A stretch of DNA of 64,000 nucleotides from Pseudeuparius sepicola. Taxonomy: Eukaryota; Arthropoda; Insecta; Coleoptera; Anthribidae. Of the stretch, positions 11,843 to 22,740 are shown in pieces (the stretch's first letter is position 1; the number at the start of each line of letters is the position of its first letter). The notes under the pieces are model-generated. The model saw only the letters and a program-made list of their open reading frames with translations. It was not told the DNA's origin and searched no databases. The translations under genes were made by a program, and so were the position numbers. Location: assembly GCA_963920635.1 (NCBI GenBank), contig OY987305.1:6115153-6179152 (forward strand). The letters are read 5' to 3'.

Positions 11843-12018
11843 GCGACCGACGTCCGACGGGATCCGCGAAAAACGCTTTTCCGCGACAGGGAAACGGACG
11901 CGGGCGGCGGTCTCGGGGGCACGGGGCGCGGACCGCCCGTTCCTGGGCGGCGGGAGCGGCGGAAACGGCCCCCGTGGAGCTGGGGCGCGCGGGGAAGGCG
12001 TGGTGAATCATATGTTTC

Positions 12019-12032
12019 GTTGCCATGGCAAC
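12019..12032. promoter_or_regulatory. RFX X-box palindrome GTTGCCATGGCAAC
   Basis: The 14 bases form a perfect palindrome identical to the high-affinity RFX-family site, with two GTTGCC half-sites. RFX sites in insects mark promoters of ciliary and sensory-neuron genes. No gene of that kind was found next to it, so the target is unknown. Confidence 0.6.
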
Positions 12033-12376
12033 CGGCCGTTTTGACAGCCGCTTCGAATTTTGCCGCCGAGATCGCCGGGAGATTAGAACGCGGGCGGTCG
12101 AGAAAAAGCGACATTTCCGGGAATCCTCACACAAACTAACAAAAATAACACGCGTACACCCCTATATAACAATTGTAATTTCGATAATTATTCAAAACAT
12201 TCCGGGCGCAATAGTATAAAATTTCCTCGACCAACGGACCTCCTAAATAAAGGTCCGTTCCTCGACCTCATAAACAGCAAAGTCAAAGAATAATAAAAAT
12301 AAATGCCCAAATAACTGGACAATTCTATAAAATACAAAAACAGTTCGAATGAGTTTTGAGTCCCTGGTTTTATCTG

Positions 12377-13385
12377 AGTCGATTTTAGGCGAACAACCAA
12401 TAATAACCGGTAAATACCAAACACGTTTGCGCAATTCGGTTATACTATTGGTTGTAGGTCTCTGACGTCACAAAAAAAGCCCTTCATACCTACGTCACCG
12501 TTATAACCGACAATAACGCTCGGTATTTACCTCAACTCGGGAGCAGGGTTATTGAAAACAACAAATAACATTTTCTAGATTTACCAATTTGTTGCGAATT
12601 TTAATTTTTCAAAACTTTTATATATTTGCTGTCCAAGTGGCCAGTGTATTAGCACAGTTCGGGGAATACCCAGTTGGAAGTCTTCCTGTCGGCGCCTTTG
12701 ATCTCGGCGGTAGTGACTTTCGTTTTTTATACAAACTCATTCTCCAATAGAATCTCACTTTGAAGTCACGTTACTTCTTTATTTTAGACCACGCCCTATA
12801 AAAATCGATGGGACACAGGACCGGGATTAAATTATTTTCTTACATTAATGGTTTGGATATTGTTATAACGTCTGTTCATAGATAATAAACAGTAAACAGT
12901 AGAAAAGGGTACACACTGATGGCAAAGTACAGGTAAAAAATTCTGGGAAATCCCAAATCTGGTGGAGTTCCCAATATATTTGAGTACATCCCTGATGCAT
13001 TCCTTGCATTCCATTCTTTAGTGATTCTGGTCTGCGCGATAAAAGCATTCTACCAGCAATGGCGTCGACTTTTCATACTGGATATTGTTTATCCTGTGGT
13101 ATTAGTCATTTCATATTTTCGTGTAGATTCATAAATTTAAAAAGTGAAACAGGAGCAAAAATAGGTAGGTATATTGTTTGTTTAAACGTTGGATGTGAAG
13201 AGTGTGTCCAGGTCCAGGTTGAAGTCGGATATACTATGGTAATAGCAAAGTAATTTTATTACATGTTTTTATTCATTTCTTGTAACAAATTTAAACAAAA
13301 CGTATACACATATAAGAGCGAGGTCATAGGCAGGTAGTATTATAGTGTGACATTTGTGCTTGGTTATTCGACAATATTATAAATA
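12377..13385 (+). repeat. TGACGTCA-bearing dispersed repeat, copy B
   Basis: This is the same family as copy A, in plus orientation. It begins GATTTTAGGCGAACAACC, carries TGACGTCA at 12463-12470 and the CCCTTCATAC block, then is interrupted at about 12660-13080 by sequence absent from copies A and C. It resumes with AGGAGCAAAAATA and GTCCAGGTTGAAGTCGG. The 400-bp interruption has no recognisable termini. Confidence 0.65.
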
Positions 13386-13395
13386 TAAATTACCG

Positions 13396-14152
13396 TTGCA
13401 GTCGATTTTAGGCAAATAACCATTAATAACCGGTAAATTACAAACACGTTTACGCGATTCGGTTATTGTTGGTTATAGCTCTCTGACGTCACAAAGAAGC
13501 CCTTCATACGTCATCGTTTTAACCAACAATAACCGCGATATTTACTCAACTGAGGAGCAGGGTAATTACCGTGATTTGTCAATTTGTTGGGGGTTTAAAT
13601 TTTTCAAAACTTAAAAATATATTTGCTGATACAGGCAAGTGTAGTGATTTAATATTTTCTAGATCCATAAATTAAAAAATAAATAAATATGAGCAAAAAT
13701 ATCTCTTTTGTGTATCACCCAACGGTTGAAGGCTGAATGTGAAGAGTGTGAAAATGTCCAGGTTCCAGGTTGAAGTCGGAGATATGGAAATAGCAAGTCT
13801 TCTGTTAAATGTAATTTTATTACATGCTTTTATTCATTTTTTGTAACAAATTTAAACAAGACCCAACATACACAAATATAAGTGAGTTTATAGACGGGTA
13901 GTAGTATATTTCTCCTTGGTTATTCGCCTAAATTACTTTTGGGTTAACCATACACATTTAGGCGAGATTCAATGGTGACATCTGTTGGTTATTCAAGGGC
14001 TAAAACCAATGACAACCAGAAAGATAACCGCGGTTAAAACCAACGATCACCTAAAATCGGCTATAGTTGGTTATTGAAGGGCTAAAAACCAAGGACAACC
14101 AGAAAGAGAACCACTGTTAAAACCAGACAGTTGCCTAAAATCGGTTTTGGTA
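13396..14152 (+). repeat. TGACGTCA-bearing dispersed repeat, copy C
   Basis: This uninterrupted copy follows B head to tail. It starts CGATTTTAGGCAAATAACC, contains TGACGTCA at 13484-13491, the CCTTCATACGTCAT block and GTTCCAGGTTGAAGTCGG, and ends with two partly repeated GGGCTAAAACCAA...GACAACCAGAAAG units and CCTAAAATCGG. The end motif CCTAAAATCGG mirrors the start, so short terminal inverted repeats are likely. Confidence 0.7.
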
Positions 14153-14159
14153 TACCAAT

Positions 14160-15510
14160 ATGGTATTACACCATTTTTATTGCTCTATCACTAGTGTCAT
14201 TGCTAGAAATGTTGTGCCTTGTTTTCTTTATTTTGCTACTTACAAGTTAAGAAAACCTACTGAAACCTGATATTATATATTGCTCTATATAAGAAGTTTT
14301 TTTGAAAATGGTTTATAAAAGCACAATAATTTAATTAGTTTTTATTCACAATTATTGGTCTTTTTTTCTTTATTTGTAGTACTTACTTATTTTGAAAAAG
14401 ACGCATGTAAAATTGAATTTTTTTGCCAATGTAGGTAATTGAAATCTTCAATAATTCTGTACTCTCAACTAGCAATTTAAAAAGGTTTATTTAAGTTCTA
14501 TTACGGTTTTATAGTTGCCATGTGATAAACCATTGATTTAATATGTACCAATTATACTTAGGGATGACTTGATTTTGTGGGGAGATTTAATAATGATTTT
14601 ATTTTTTAAAATCAACTTTGTCAATTTATTCCCCTAGCACCATTACATCCTAGTTTATTTGTAGTTTTCCCAAATTTGCGAAAACGAGACAATTTTGAGC
14701 GATGCAGATGTTGGGTTTTGAAAAGCACAAATGAATGCAACAAACTAGTATAGGTACGCATTTTTTAGCAAAATTTCGCACATAAATATTTTGATCAACC
14801 GTAAGCAAATGTAACATATTGACGATTTCATTCCACGTGGATTTCTCTTATAATAAAAAAAATCTTACCGCTACTGAAGCTGAAGCTACTCTCTTCTTCC
14901 TCTTCCATGACGAAGAAGAAGAATCCGCAAAGGATCAGGTTAAGAATTTTCCTGTTTTTCGCGCACATCGACTGCAACGACCGTACGTTGGCACAGAAAT
15001 GACAAAATAGTGAGCATAATTTTGTACAGGTATTATCGACGATTTTTGCCATTAAAATGATTTTTATGACTCTCAGATGAGTAAATCTGTATTATTGAGG
15101 CACTTCGTGACAGGAAGTAAGGGAGTTTCAATGTGCAAAATGTTGATTAGATTAATCATAATTGCTTATAGTTGCTGAAAAATAATGGGCCTTGACAAGA
15201 AAAATAAAAATTTCAATCAATAGCCCCGGAGTTACAGTTTTTTGTTGAAACCTGTTCAGTGATGAAAATGCGGAAAATAAGTCTTCGTCGCTATACTAAA
15301 AAAATACTAATCAATTTTGAACAAAGAAAAAACTAGCGTAAAAAAACGCATTCTCTGAACAAGCAACTAACCTAAGCTAGATTAGGCAACCTGATCTGAT
15401 ATAACCTAGGTGGGCCAATCCAACCTAATCTAAGTTGATTAAATAACCTAATAATAATTTTAATAAAAAAAAACAGCCAAATCGGATGTATCGCTTGCAA
15501 AAACAATGTA
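14160..15510. other. Non-coding stretch
   Basis: No gene or element terminus could be supported. A CTTCTTCCTCTTCC / GAAGAAGAAG partial hairpin lies near 14889-14930. The frames covering it on both strands are low-complexity and unspliced. Confidence 0.4.
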
Positions 15511-15512
15511 CC

Positions 15513-15894
15513 TATACTAAAATCAGATAACTCCTTTAGCCTGATGTACTAAACAAGAACGTGTGCGTTGAGATTTTGGCCAGAGCCGCACTGAGGCACG
15601 ACCTTTATTTAAGTAATTTTACTTTTACAATTGTTTACGTCAAAATATTTCGGAAAAATTTATTGGTTTCATTAAAATGAGTCAGAATATCGATAAAATT
15701 ATTTGTGGCAGTGTCTAAATAGCTGAAAACAACAAGATAAAACCGCATAAATACGCTTTTGCGATCGAGTACATCCCTGTTGCCAGACGCGCTGATATTT
15801 TATGCCCTATTGACCAATCGCCCTATTTCGCGGAACGACTTCGAACACGTGCTTTTATTTACGCCAGGCGTAAGAGTTACTTGATTTTAGTATA
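15513..15894 (+). mobile_element. MITE with TATACTAAAATC termini, 382 bp
   Basis: The element begins TATACTAAAATCAGATAACT and ends with AGTTACTTGATTTTAGTATA, terminal inverted repeats of about 30 bp that also cover an inverted GCCAGGCGTAA motif. A second copy with high identity over its whole length sits inverted at 59832-60209, inside the protease gene. No reading frame of interest. Both copies being end-to-end complete supports the boundaries. Confidence 0.85.
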
Positions 15895-17780
15895 GATACC
15901 TAAATTTACTAGATGGAACAATAATAATACATTTTAGGTACGATATTTATTTTGCAAGCAATACATAAGATTTGTCCAAATATGAGCAATACCTATAGTG
16001 TAATGTTTAGTGTGCAGGTTGAGTTGACTGGCTGAAGCACCGACGAAAGGCGGAACGATCTCAATAATAGTAAATACTTAATTGGTTTTCTCGTACTAGG
16101 GCGAAAAACCTAATTTTCCACACCGCTACTGTAAAAACACGAAAATATCGATATTGATTGCACAACCCAAATGCCCCAAAAAAACAACAAAACATCGATC
16201 CAAAATATGGAGCTCTACGTGCCATTCTCCGGTTTTCTAGTTTTATATTTCGTACGATGATTTTAACTAATTATTCTCAATTTTCACTTCTGGAGAGCAA
16301 ACATTTCGACGATTGCAATGTTCCTTTGCATGGCTTTGAAATGTGAAAAGTAAACAGCCAGCACTTTTATAAACTGATACTTGGCCGCCAGTCGCAATGT
16401 CAACGACCTTCATTTCTAACTTTACATTTTCACCCTGAAATTCTTTTTTGGAAAAAATTTCTAAAAATTACTACATTTATTTATCATCGAATTAACCAGC
16501 AGTGACCTTATCCGGTTTTATCTAAACAGATAAAGATAAAAGAGAACAATAATAATTCCAGAAGATAACTTCAATGCTTTGCATCTCGTGTAACATAATA
16601 AGGAAAAGTAATTATCTGCGTCAATAGGGCAAAGCCATGAAAATGTCATTAGTCCAGCCTAAGGACCGTATTTTTATTGCTACTGGCGTTGGGTGAAGAT
16701 TTAAAACCTTCAGTCAACGCTACTGGTCTCGTCTTAAGTGACTAAATGACTAACATTACAGGGCACAGGGCCGAAGCCATTAAAATGCAAAATTCATGTT
16801 TATATTCCAGTAGATTATTGCCTAAAATACAGATGTGTGCATGAAAACATTAAATCTGTTTAAACATAGATAACATACAAAATATAAAAGCGATTACTTT
16901 GAACAAAGCAATAGTAGAAAATCGGGCTTCATAAAGATTAAATACTGCTCTGTTCAACTGCGCGCGCAGGCAACGTCATATATACGACATCGATGCAATG
17001 TTGCCAAGTTGTGGGAATTTTTTTAGGTCTTAGGATTTTCGAATATGTTTTCGAGTTCAAAATTATTTCTGTATCCCTAAATAGAATCAAAAAGGCCAGA
17101 TGAACAACTAATGAATATGGAATTTTGGCCCTTATAATTTTTTATGTCCAAGACAAAACTTATGGCATTTTTAGATTATTTCAGTGTTATATGCATCGAC
17201 AGAAGAACTATAAAAAGAGTGCTTTTTGGTCAAAATGAACAATTTTTTTAAATAAAATTATCTCCAGTTTTCAATGATACTATAACATTATATTATAAAT
17301 AATCCAAGATTCCCATATTATTGTCAAAATTTCGATAACCAAGGATTTGCTGATGTACAGTCTGTCCCTCGATTAGTGTTCGGAGGGGGACAAGGGACAA
17401 CTCTTTCATCTCTAACTTTTCGCAGAAAGTTACTCTCGACATAGTATCAACAAAAAGTTTTGCTTGTCCGTGGTCAAAATATTAAAAAATGCGAAAAGCT
17501 CAAGAGTATAACCTACTGTTATTTTTCGATTTAATGGGAAAAGTGATAAAGAAAAACAGACAAAAGTAGGATATGAAATTCGGTTGTCAAACAAGAAAAT
17601 CGAATATCTCGATATTTTCAACATTATTTATAACCGAACCAATGCCATTCTGGCAACATTTCACGAGCCTACATTCGATTTTCGAATAAAAAATTAATAC
17701 ATTCTTGTCATAATAGTCTTAATAACTTTTCCCATGAAATCGAGTATTTTTTTTAAAATTTTGATCCCATTTACATTTAA
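15895..17780. other. Non-coding stretch
   Basis: I see no exon, RNA gene or element boundary here. The small frames at 16158 and 17430 have no conserved motif or splice context. Confidence 0.4.
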
Positions 17781-17970
17781 TGCCACATATTCATAGGAAA
17801 TCTTTTGCCTAGAATTAGCAAAAAAAACATTTGTTTAATGTATCTTTTAGTTTGGGAGAAAAGATAATTTTACTGTAAAGCTCTATATCTCGAAATCCAG
17901 TTTGTTTGCTGAACTACATTCATAGGAACCTTTTTAATTAGAATTAGCAAAAAGAAAATCTGTTTGAATA

Positions 17971-19168
17971 CAGGGTGTCCAACTTTAAAACTGTACAAAT
18001 CCATAAAATCTTCATTTTTGGAGATAATCGCCTAAACTTTTTTTTTGTTTGAAAGGTCTTCAAAAACCGCTTCTTCTGACCTTCCTACCATTTTCAAAAT
18101 GCAAATCCAGGGCCGGCTGCGATTTTTTCATTTCCCCGATTTTCACGAAAACCATTTAGCGATTTTTTTATCTAAAATCTGACCCCACAGCGTTAATCAG
18201 AACACCCAAAAACCCCCACATACCAAATTTGAACAAAAAATATACAGGGAGTTCCATTCTGCAGGGTGTCAAAGTTGAGCAAAATAGGAATTTTAAAGGC
18301 AGCTGCCGAGTCAAGTGTGCCATGGAATCCCCTCAAAACAGTTGAAAGGTCAATAGGGCCACTCAAGGTGTTGGTGTGCAAAGGTCCAATACAAAATATA
18401 CAGAGTATTCTTATTTCAAATTACAGAATTTTTGGAACTTTATAAGGGTCAAAAATCGTACATATTAAAACCGCTCCACACAATATAAATGAACTAAATC
18501 TAAAAAAATACAGAAGCCTGACATCAGTAAGTCCATATCAGTTAAGGTGGTTGGTGTGCCACAACAGGAAATGCACAGAAGATGTATCATCTTAGACAGT
18601 GACTTTGTTGAGAAAGGTCCAATAATTTAAATTGTTTTTATTTGTTAGTTGGCATTTTGTAAAGAAATACATTACTTTTGTGTTTATCAATATTTTTTCA
18701 ATGATTCCAGAGCACTCTTGATCTGTATAAGTTTCATAAAATTTCAGAATTTTGAGATGGCTCAGAGAAAAATACCCTGTATATTTTTGTAGTAAATATT
18801 TTCACACCAACATTTTGAGTGGTCCTTTTGACCATTTTGAAGAGATTCCATGGCACACTTGACTCGCCAGATGCCTTTAAAATTCCTATTTTGCTCAACT
18901 TTGACGCCCTGCAGAATGGTACTCCCTGTATATTTTTTATTCAAATTTGGTATATGGGGGTTTTGGGGTATTATGGTTAACGCTGTGGGGTCAGATTTTA
19001 AATAAAAAAATCGCTAAATGGTTTTCGTAAAAATCGGGGGTATAAAAAATTCGCAGCCGGCCCTGTATTTGCATTTTGAAAATGGCAGGAAGGTGAAAAG
19101 AAGCGGTTTTTGAAGACCTTTCAAAATGAAGATTTTACTGATTTGTACAGTTTTAAAGTTGGACCCTG
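17971..19168. mobile_element. Foldback element, 1198 bp, inserted in the array
   Basis: It runs from CAGGGTGTCCAACTTTAAAA to TTTTAAAGTTGGACCCTG with TA on each side. The halves are inverted copies over nearly the whole length, including an inner CAGGGAGTTCCATTCTGCAG motif (about 18244) matched at about 18907-18928. Inner symmetrical parts also occur at 44939-45868. No transposase is encoded. Confidence 0.85.
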
Positions 19169-19486
19169 TATATCTTTTGTTTGAATTTTCTTTTAATTTG
19201 GGAGAAAAAAGGAATTTACTTTAAAAAATTCGAAAACGAGGCGTTTGCTAACCTATGATTCATAGGAAACTTTTTGCTTAGAATTATTAGCCAAAAAAGT
19301 AAAAAAGGAGAATTCGAAGCTCTCTATCTCAAAACCGAAGCGTTTGCTATCCTATGTTTATAGAAAACTTTTTCTTAGAATTAGTAAACAAAACATCTGC
19401 ATTATGTTTTAATTTGGGAGAAAAAGGAATTTACTTTGAAAAATTTGAAGCCCTAAATCTATCTCGAAAATGAGTACCTACTGTTT

Positions 19487-20062
19487 AAAACTAAAACAAA
19501 TGTTCAAACGCAATGTTTAAAACCAGTGTTTTAAACATCGGCACATAACCTTTTGGTTAAAACATGTTTTAAACAATAGTTTTAAACTGTTTTTTGAACT
19601 GAAAACTGTTTTTTAAACTGAAAAATTAGAAAAAAAAACAAAAATGGGACTTCACTTTTCTAAAACCAAGGTAAAAAATATGTAACGCCATAAAAAATAT
19701 TTTCTGTTAGTTTTCTCGTCAAAGATAAAAAACATCATGTGGGTCTTATTTTTGAAATCATATTTTGACAGATTTATTGTTCCTCTTTCTCTCTTTGTCA
19801 TCACCCACTTATGCAATTATTGTATGATGTACTGCCTTGAGCATATAAAGATTTGGTTGCAATAGCCAAGAATTCAATTAAAAACAGTTTATGACCTAGT
19901 TTTCTAGTTAAAAAACATGTCCCTAGCTAAAAAACATGTTTAAAACTGTTTTAACAGTCGATTAAAACTAGGTTTTAAACTGTTTTAAACTTGTCTTTAA
20001 GCTAGGAAAAAACAAGTTTTAAAGAAAAACAAAGTGTTTGTTTTAAATTCGGAATACTAAAA
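19487..20062. mobile_element. Element with GTTTTAAAAC word-array ends
   Basis: Both ends (about 19487-19620 and 19880-20040) are packed with degenerate copies of AAACTGTTTTAAAC and GTTTAAAACA. The centre (about 19620-19870) is ordinary sequence with a pyrimidine tract TTCCTCTTTCTCTCTTTGTC. It interrupts the array at 17780-20180. The architecture matches the GATCTAAGATC element at 27272-28675. Confidence 0.55.
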
Positions 20063-20497
20063 AAAACACCAACCCTGTTATATTCATAGGAAACTTTTTG
20101 CTTAGAATTATTAGCCAAAAAGCCCTATGAGAAAAAAAGGACTCTATTTATTTATTTATTTAAAAATTTGAAGCCCTATATCTCAAAAACGAAGCGTTTT
20201 TTTGAAAAGTTTTTGTTCGGGATTGGCCAAAATACAGTGACTGGCAGAAAGTTGGACACAAATGGAATACTTTTTTATTATTAATTTCTCAGAAAATTTT
20301 ATTCTTGATAAAAGTTGGTGCATCATTTCAAACTCAAAACGCACATATCAAAATTTAAATATCTCTTTTTGGATACGAGGTAGAAAAAATGTCAAAATAA
20401 CTCAAGAGTAAAGTACCCTTATTTTTTAAAATACGGTAAAAAGTTACTTACAAAAGTTGTTTGGAGTCAAAGATGGATGTCAGATTTAAAGTGAAAG

Positions 20498-20725
20498 CTA
20501 CGAAAGCGTAGAAGGGCCACCTTGTAAATATTTTTTTCCTGAACTAAATTCCGACTTATAAGTCGGAATTCCGACTTACATCTCGGAATTCCGACTTATA
20601 AGTCGGAATAAGGTCATTCCGACTTACAACTCGGAATTCCGACTTACATCTCGGAATTCCGACTTATAAGTCGGAATTTAGTTCGGGAAAAAATATTTAC
20701 AAGGTGGCCCTTCTACGCTTTCGTA
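20498..20725. mobile_element. Palindromic element built from TCCGACTTATAAGTCGGA words
   Basis: The ends CTACGAAAGCGTAGAAGGGC and their exact reverse flank arms with TTGTAAATATTTTTTTCC. The interior is an array of TTCCGACTTATAAGTCGGAA and TTCCGACTTACATCTCGGAA units, themselves palindromic, turning around at about 20611. The whole 228 bp can form one long hairpin or many small ones. Confidence 0.8.
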
Positions 20726-20907
20726 GAAAGCCACCTAGTAAAAAAATAAATTTAACTTCTTTGCATTTTTTTCGACCACCGCGTGTACAAAAAAAACAAA
20801 ATAGTGCAAGCGCAACTTATCATCGAATAACACATGAATTTGCTACTAAACTTTAATTTTGTTCGATTAGCAGCTAGAAATTTAAATTAATCGAAATCAG
20901 AGTTTGT

Positions 20908-22087
20908 TATTATTATTAATTCCTTTATTAGTCCCAAAAAAATATATACCTTTTATGTAGGGACTCCTTTGCCCTTAAATAAATTAATCAATTACTCATA
21001 GGTACTAATAAGTACCTACTAACAGTCACCAAAAACACTCAAAATGAATATAGTAGTATAGTATAACAATTAATGATCTCAAAAATCACAAACAACATAA
21101 ATTTGCAGATGACACCCTTATATTTGTAGCAGAAAGTAACTATGAGAAATAACTGACACTTTGAATGACGAGTTACAAATTATGTATAATTGGCTGTGTG
21201 AAAATAAGTTAAAACTAAATGCTACAAAAACCAAATATATGGTAATAGGAACCAAAGGTAACTGTAAAAGATTTTCAGATCTTTGGTTAACACTTAAAAT
21301 AAATAACAGTATAATAGATTGTGTCTCAGAAATAAAATACTTAGGTGTTTTGTTGGATCCTCAGTTAGCCTTTGCAAATCAAGTCGATTTTCTTTGCAAG
21401 AAATTGGGGAAGAAAAATTGGGTTCTTCAGGCGCGCTTCTGTTTGTCTGTCACAGTGGGCTAGAATGCTGGTCTACAATACAATTATTCATCCGCATTTT
21501 ACTTATTGTCTTTCATTGTTGATATCATGTACTCAGGACAATATACACAGATTGCAATTGCAACAGAACAAAGTTATGCGTATAGTGTTGAATTGTAGTA
21601 AATATACGCAGATTAGAACTATGCTGCGGGACTTGAACTGGTTGTCTGTTGAGCAGAGCATTAAAAGGGCGAACCTAATATTGATATATAAAATGGAGCA
21701 TGGTCAGCTTCCCACTTACTTGCATAATTTTCTTGAGAGAAGAGCAAATTTCTTTCAGTATAATATTCGTTCGAATGAAAATTATAATATTCAATTGGTA
21801 AAAACGGCAAGTTTGCAGAAATCGTTATTGTATGTAGGTGTTCGGATTTTTAAGCACTTCCAGAGGCGATAAAATGTGCACCAACACTGAGAATCTTTGT
21901 TGGGGTTGTGTCTGATTATTTACGAGATGTTTGATTATTTACGTGATGTTTGATGTTTGAATGTGGCTGAACTGGTACTTTGCAAGACTTCTTTTTATTT
22001 TTTTTTTATTTTTTATATTGTGTTATATACACATTTTTCTGTGTTGTACTAGCCGGGTGCTAAATAAAGATTTATTATTATTATTAT
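20908..22087 (+). mobile_element. 5'-truncated non-LTR retrotransposon (LINE) relic
   Basis: A reverse-transcriptase frame starts around 21102 with a FADDTLIFVAE motif (the F/Y-ADD catalytic box). It continues through the NWLCENKLKLN and KIKYLGVLLD-type thumb region (21161-21430), shifts frame near 21400, and goes on as VYNTIIHPHFTYC, QLQQNKVMRIVL and RTMLRDLNWLSV to about 21870. It ends with GCTAAATAAAGA and a TTATTATTATTATA tail. A stop and at least one frameshift disable it. The motif order fits the Jockey/CR1-like superfamily; the left boundary is approximate. Confidence 0.75.
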
Positions 22088-22378
22088 AAAAAATTGGATT
22101 AGATTATCTTATTAAGTCCAAAATTATCTACAATTTTTGTCTCTGGAGTTTTTCTGTATAATCAGAAATAATGGAGCTACAGAGTTCTGATGAAATAGCA
22201 AAAAATCACTCTTTTCAAAATATCTAGTGAGCCATGACCTTTTTTAAAAATCCAAAAGGGGCATTAGACGGAGCATTCAAAACTGCAATTCTCTCCCCAT
22301 TTAACCTTTGTTGTAGCTCTGCTAGTTTCCGAGATCCCCATAGTGGGCATCGAAAAAAACTCACCCAGTATAACATGA
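22088..22378 (-). mobile_element. Single arm of a foldback element
   Basis: About 290 bp match the right arm of the PCGF3-intron foldback (36975-37266), from TAAGTCCAAAATTATCTACA to GAGATCCCCATAGTGGGCAT and a degenerate CACCCAGTA terminus. The opposite arm is absent, so this is a solo arm. Confidence 0.65.
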
Positions 22379-22429
22379 TTTTTCTAAAATATTAAATTTG
22401 TGTGTCCAACTTTCTGCCGGTCCCGGTAT

Positions 22430-22740
22430 AATTTTGCGGACAAATTTCGAAACGGAGCATCGAGACTTTTCCGGGAAAATCGGCGGCAACGCCGCCCCTT
22501 CCCGGGCACCGGTCCGCTCCCATCCCAGACCGAAAAACGGCTCCAAAAACCGATTAGCGCTCCCCGCCGACTTTCTAGCCGTCCGCGCGTCGCCGATCCC
22601 CAGGTACCCCTTTCACCGGCCGTCCTCAGCCGAGCCGGGCGGAACCCGAACCGTGACGTGCGAGTTCCACGCTGGCGACTCAGTCGGTCGGTCCTGGCAG
22701 CTGGTATTTCACGCCCGAAAATGGGAAACTAGCCGCCGGA
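22430..22740 (+). promoter_or_regulatory. GC-rich 5' region of the CREB3-family gene
   Basis: About 310 bp of CpG-rich DNA separate the mobile-element terminus at 22425 from the start codon at 22741. It is the expected place for the promoter and 5' untranslated region. No TATA box is apparent. A transposable element ending this close upstream may have displaced or supplied promoter sequence; that is inference. Confidence 0.5.

Larger units (their letters stand above)
11460..12140. promoter_or_regulatory. GC-rich CpG island-like region, putative orphan promoter
   Basis: A GC-rich, CpG-dense block about 0.7 kb long stands out of AT-rich flanks. All six frames stay open by chance, so the many overlapping frames here are not evidence of genes. 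It contains a palindromic NRF1-type site (11833-11842) and a perfect RFX X-box palindrome (12019-12032). No exon with a good start and donor could be connected to it in either direction. It is bracketed by inverted copies of the TGACGTCA-bearing repeat (9775-10445 and 12377 onward). Confidence 0.45.
17780..20180 (+). repeat. Satellite-like array broken by two insertions
   Basis: A unit of roughly 100-150 bp recurs in direct orientation. Its landmarks are TTCATAGGAAACTTTTTGC then TTAGAATTAGC, AATTTGGGAGAAAAAGG, and GCCCTATATCTCGAAAACG then AAGCGTTTGCTA. Copies begin near 17790, 17920, 19256, 19356 and 20082. The series is interrupted by a 1.2-kb foldback (17971-19168) and by a GTTTTAAAAC-rich element (about 19487-20062), after each of which the array resumes in register. 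Confidence 0.7.
20235..22425 (-). mobile_element. CAGTGACCGGCAGAAAG-family MITE split by nested insertions
   Basis: Read on the minus strand this is the element seen complete at 6361-6699. Its one end is CAGTGACTGGCAGAAAGTTG at 20235 and the other lies at 22388-22425 (GTGTCCAACTTTCTGCCGG). It is split by a palindromic element at 20498-20725. A second break falls after CGAAATCAGAGT (about 20904), where about 1.5 kb of LINE and half-foldback sequence intervenes before AATATTAAATTTGTGTGTCC resumes at about 22387. Confidence 0.75.

Noticed and set aside
11400..12220. Many overlapping reading frames of 60-120 codons on both strands
   Set aside because: They arise because GC-rich DNA has few stops. 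None has conserved motifs, splice sites in phase or biased codon use.
14819..15052. Acidic/low-complexity frames on both strands
   Set aside because: A CTTCTT/GAAGAA simple-sequence patch gives long frames on both strands without splice or homology support.
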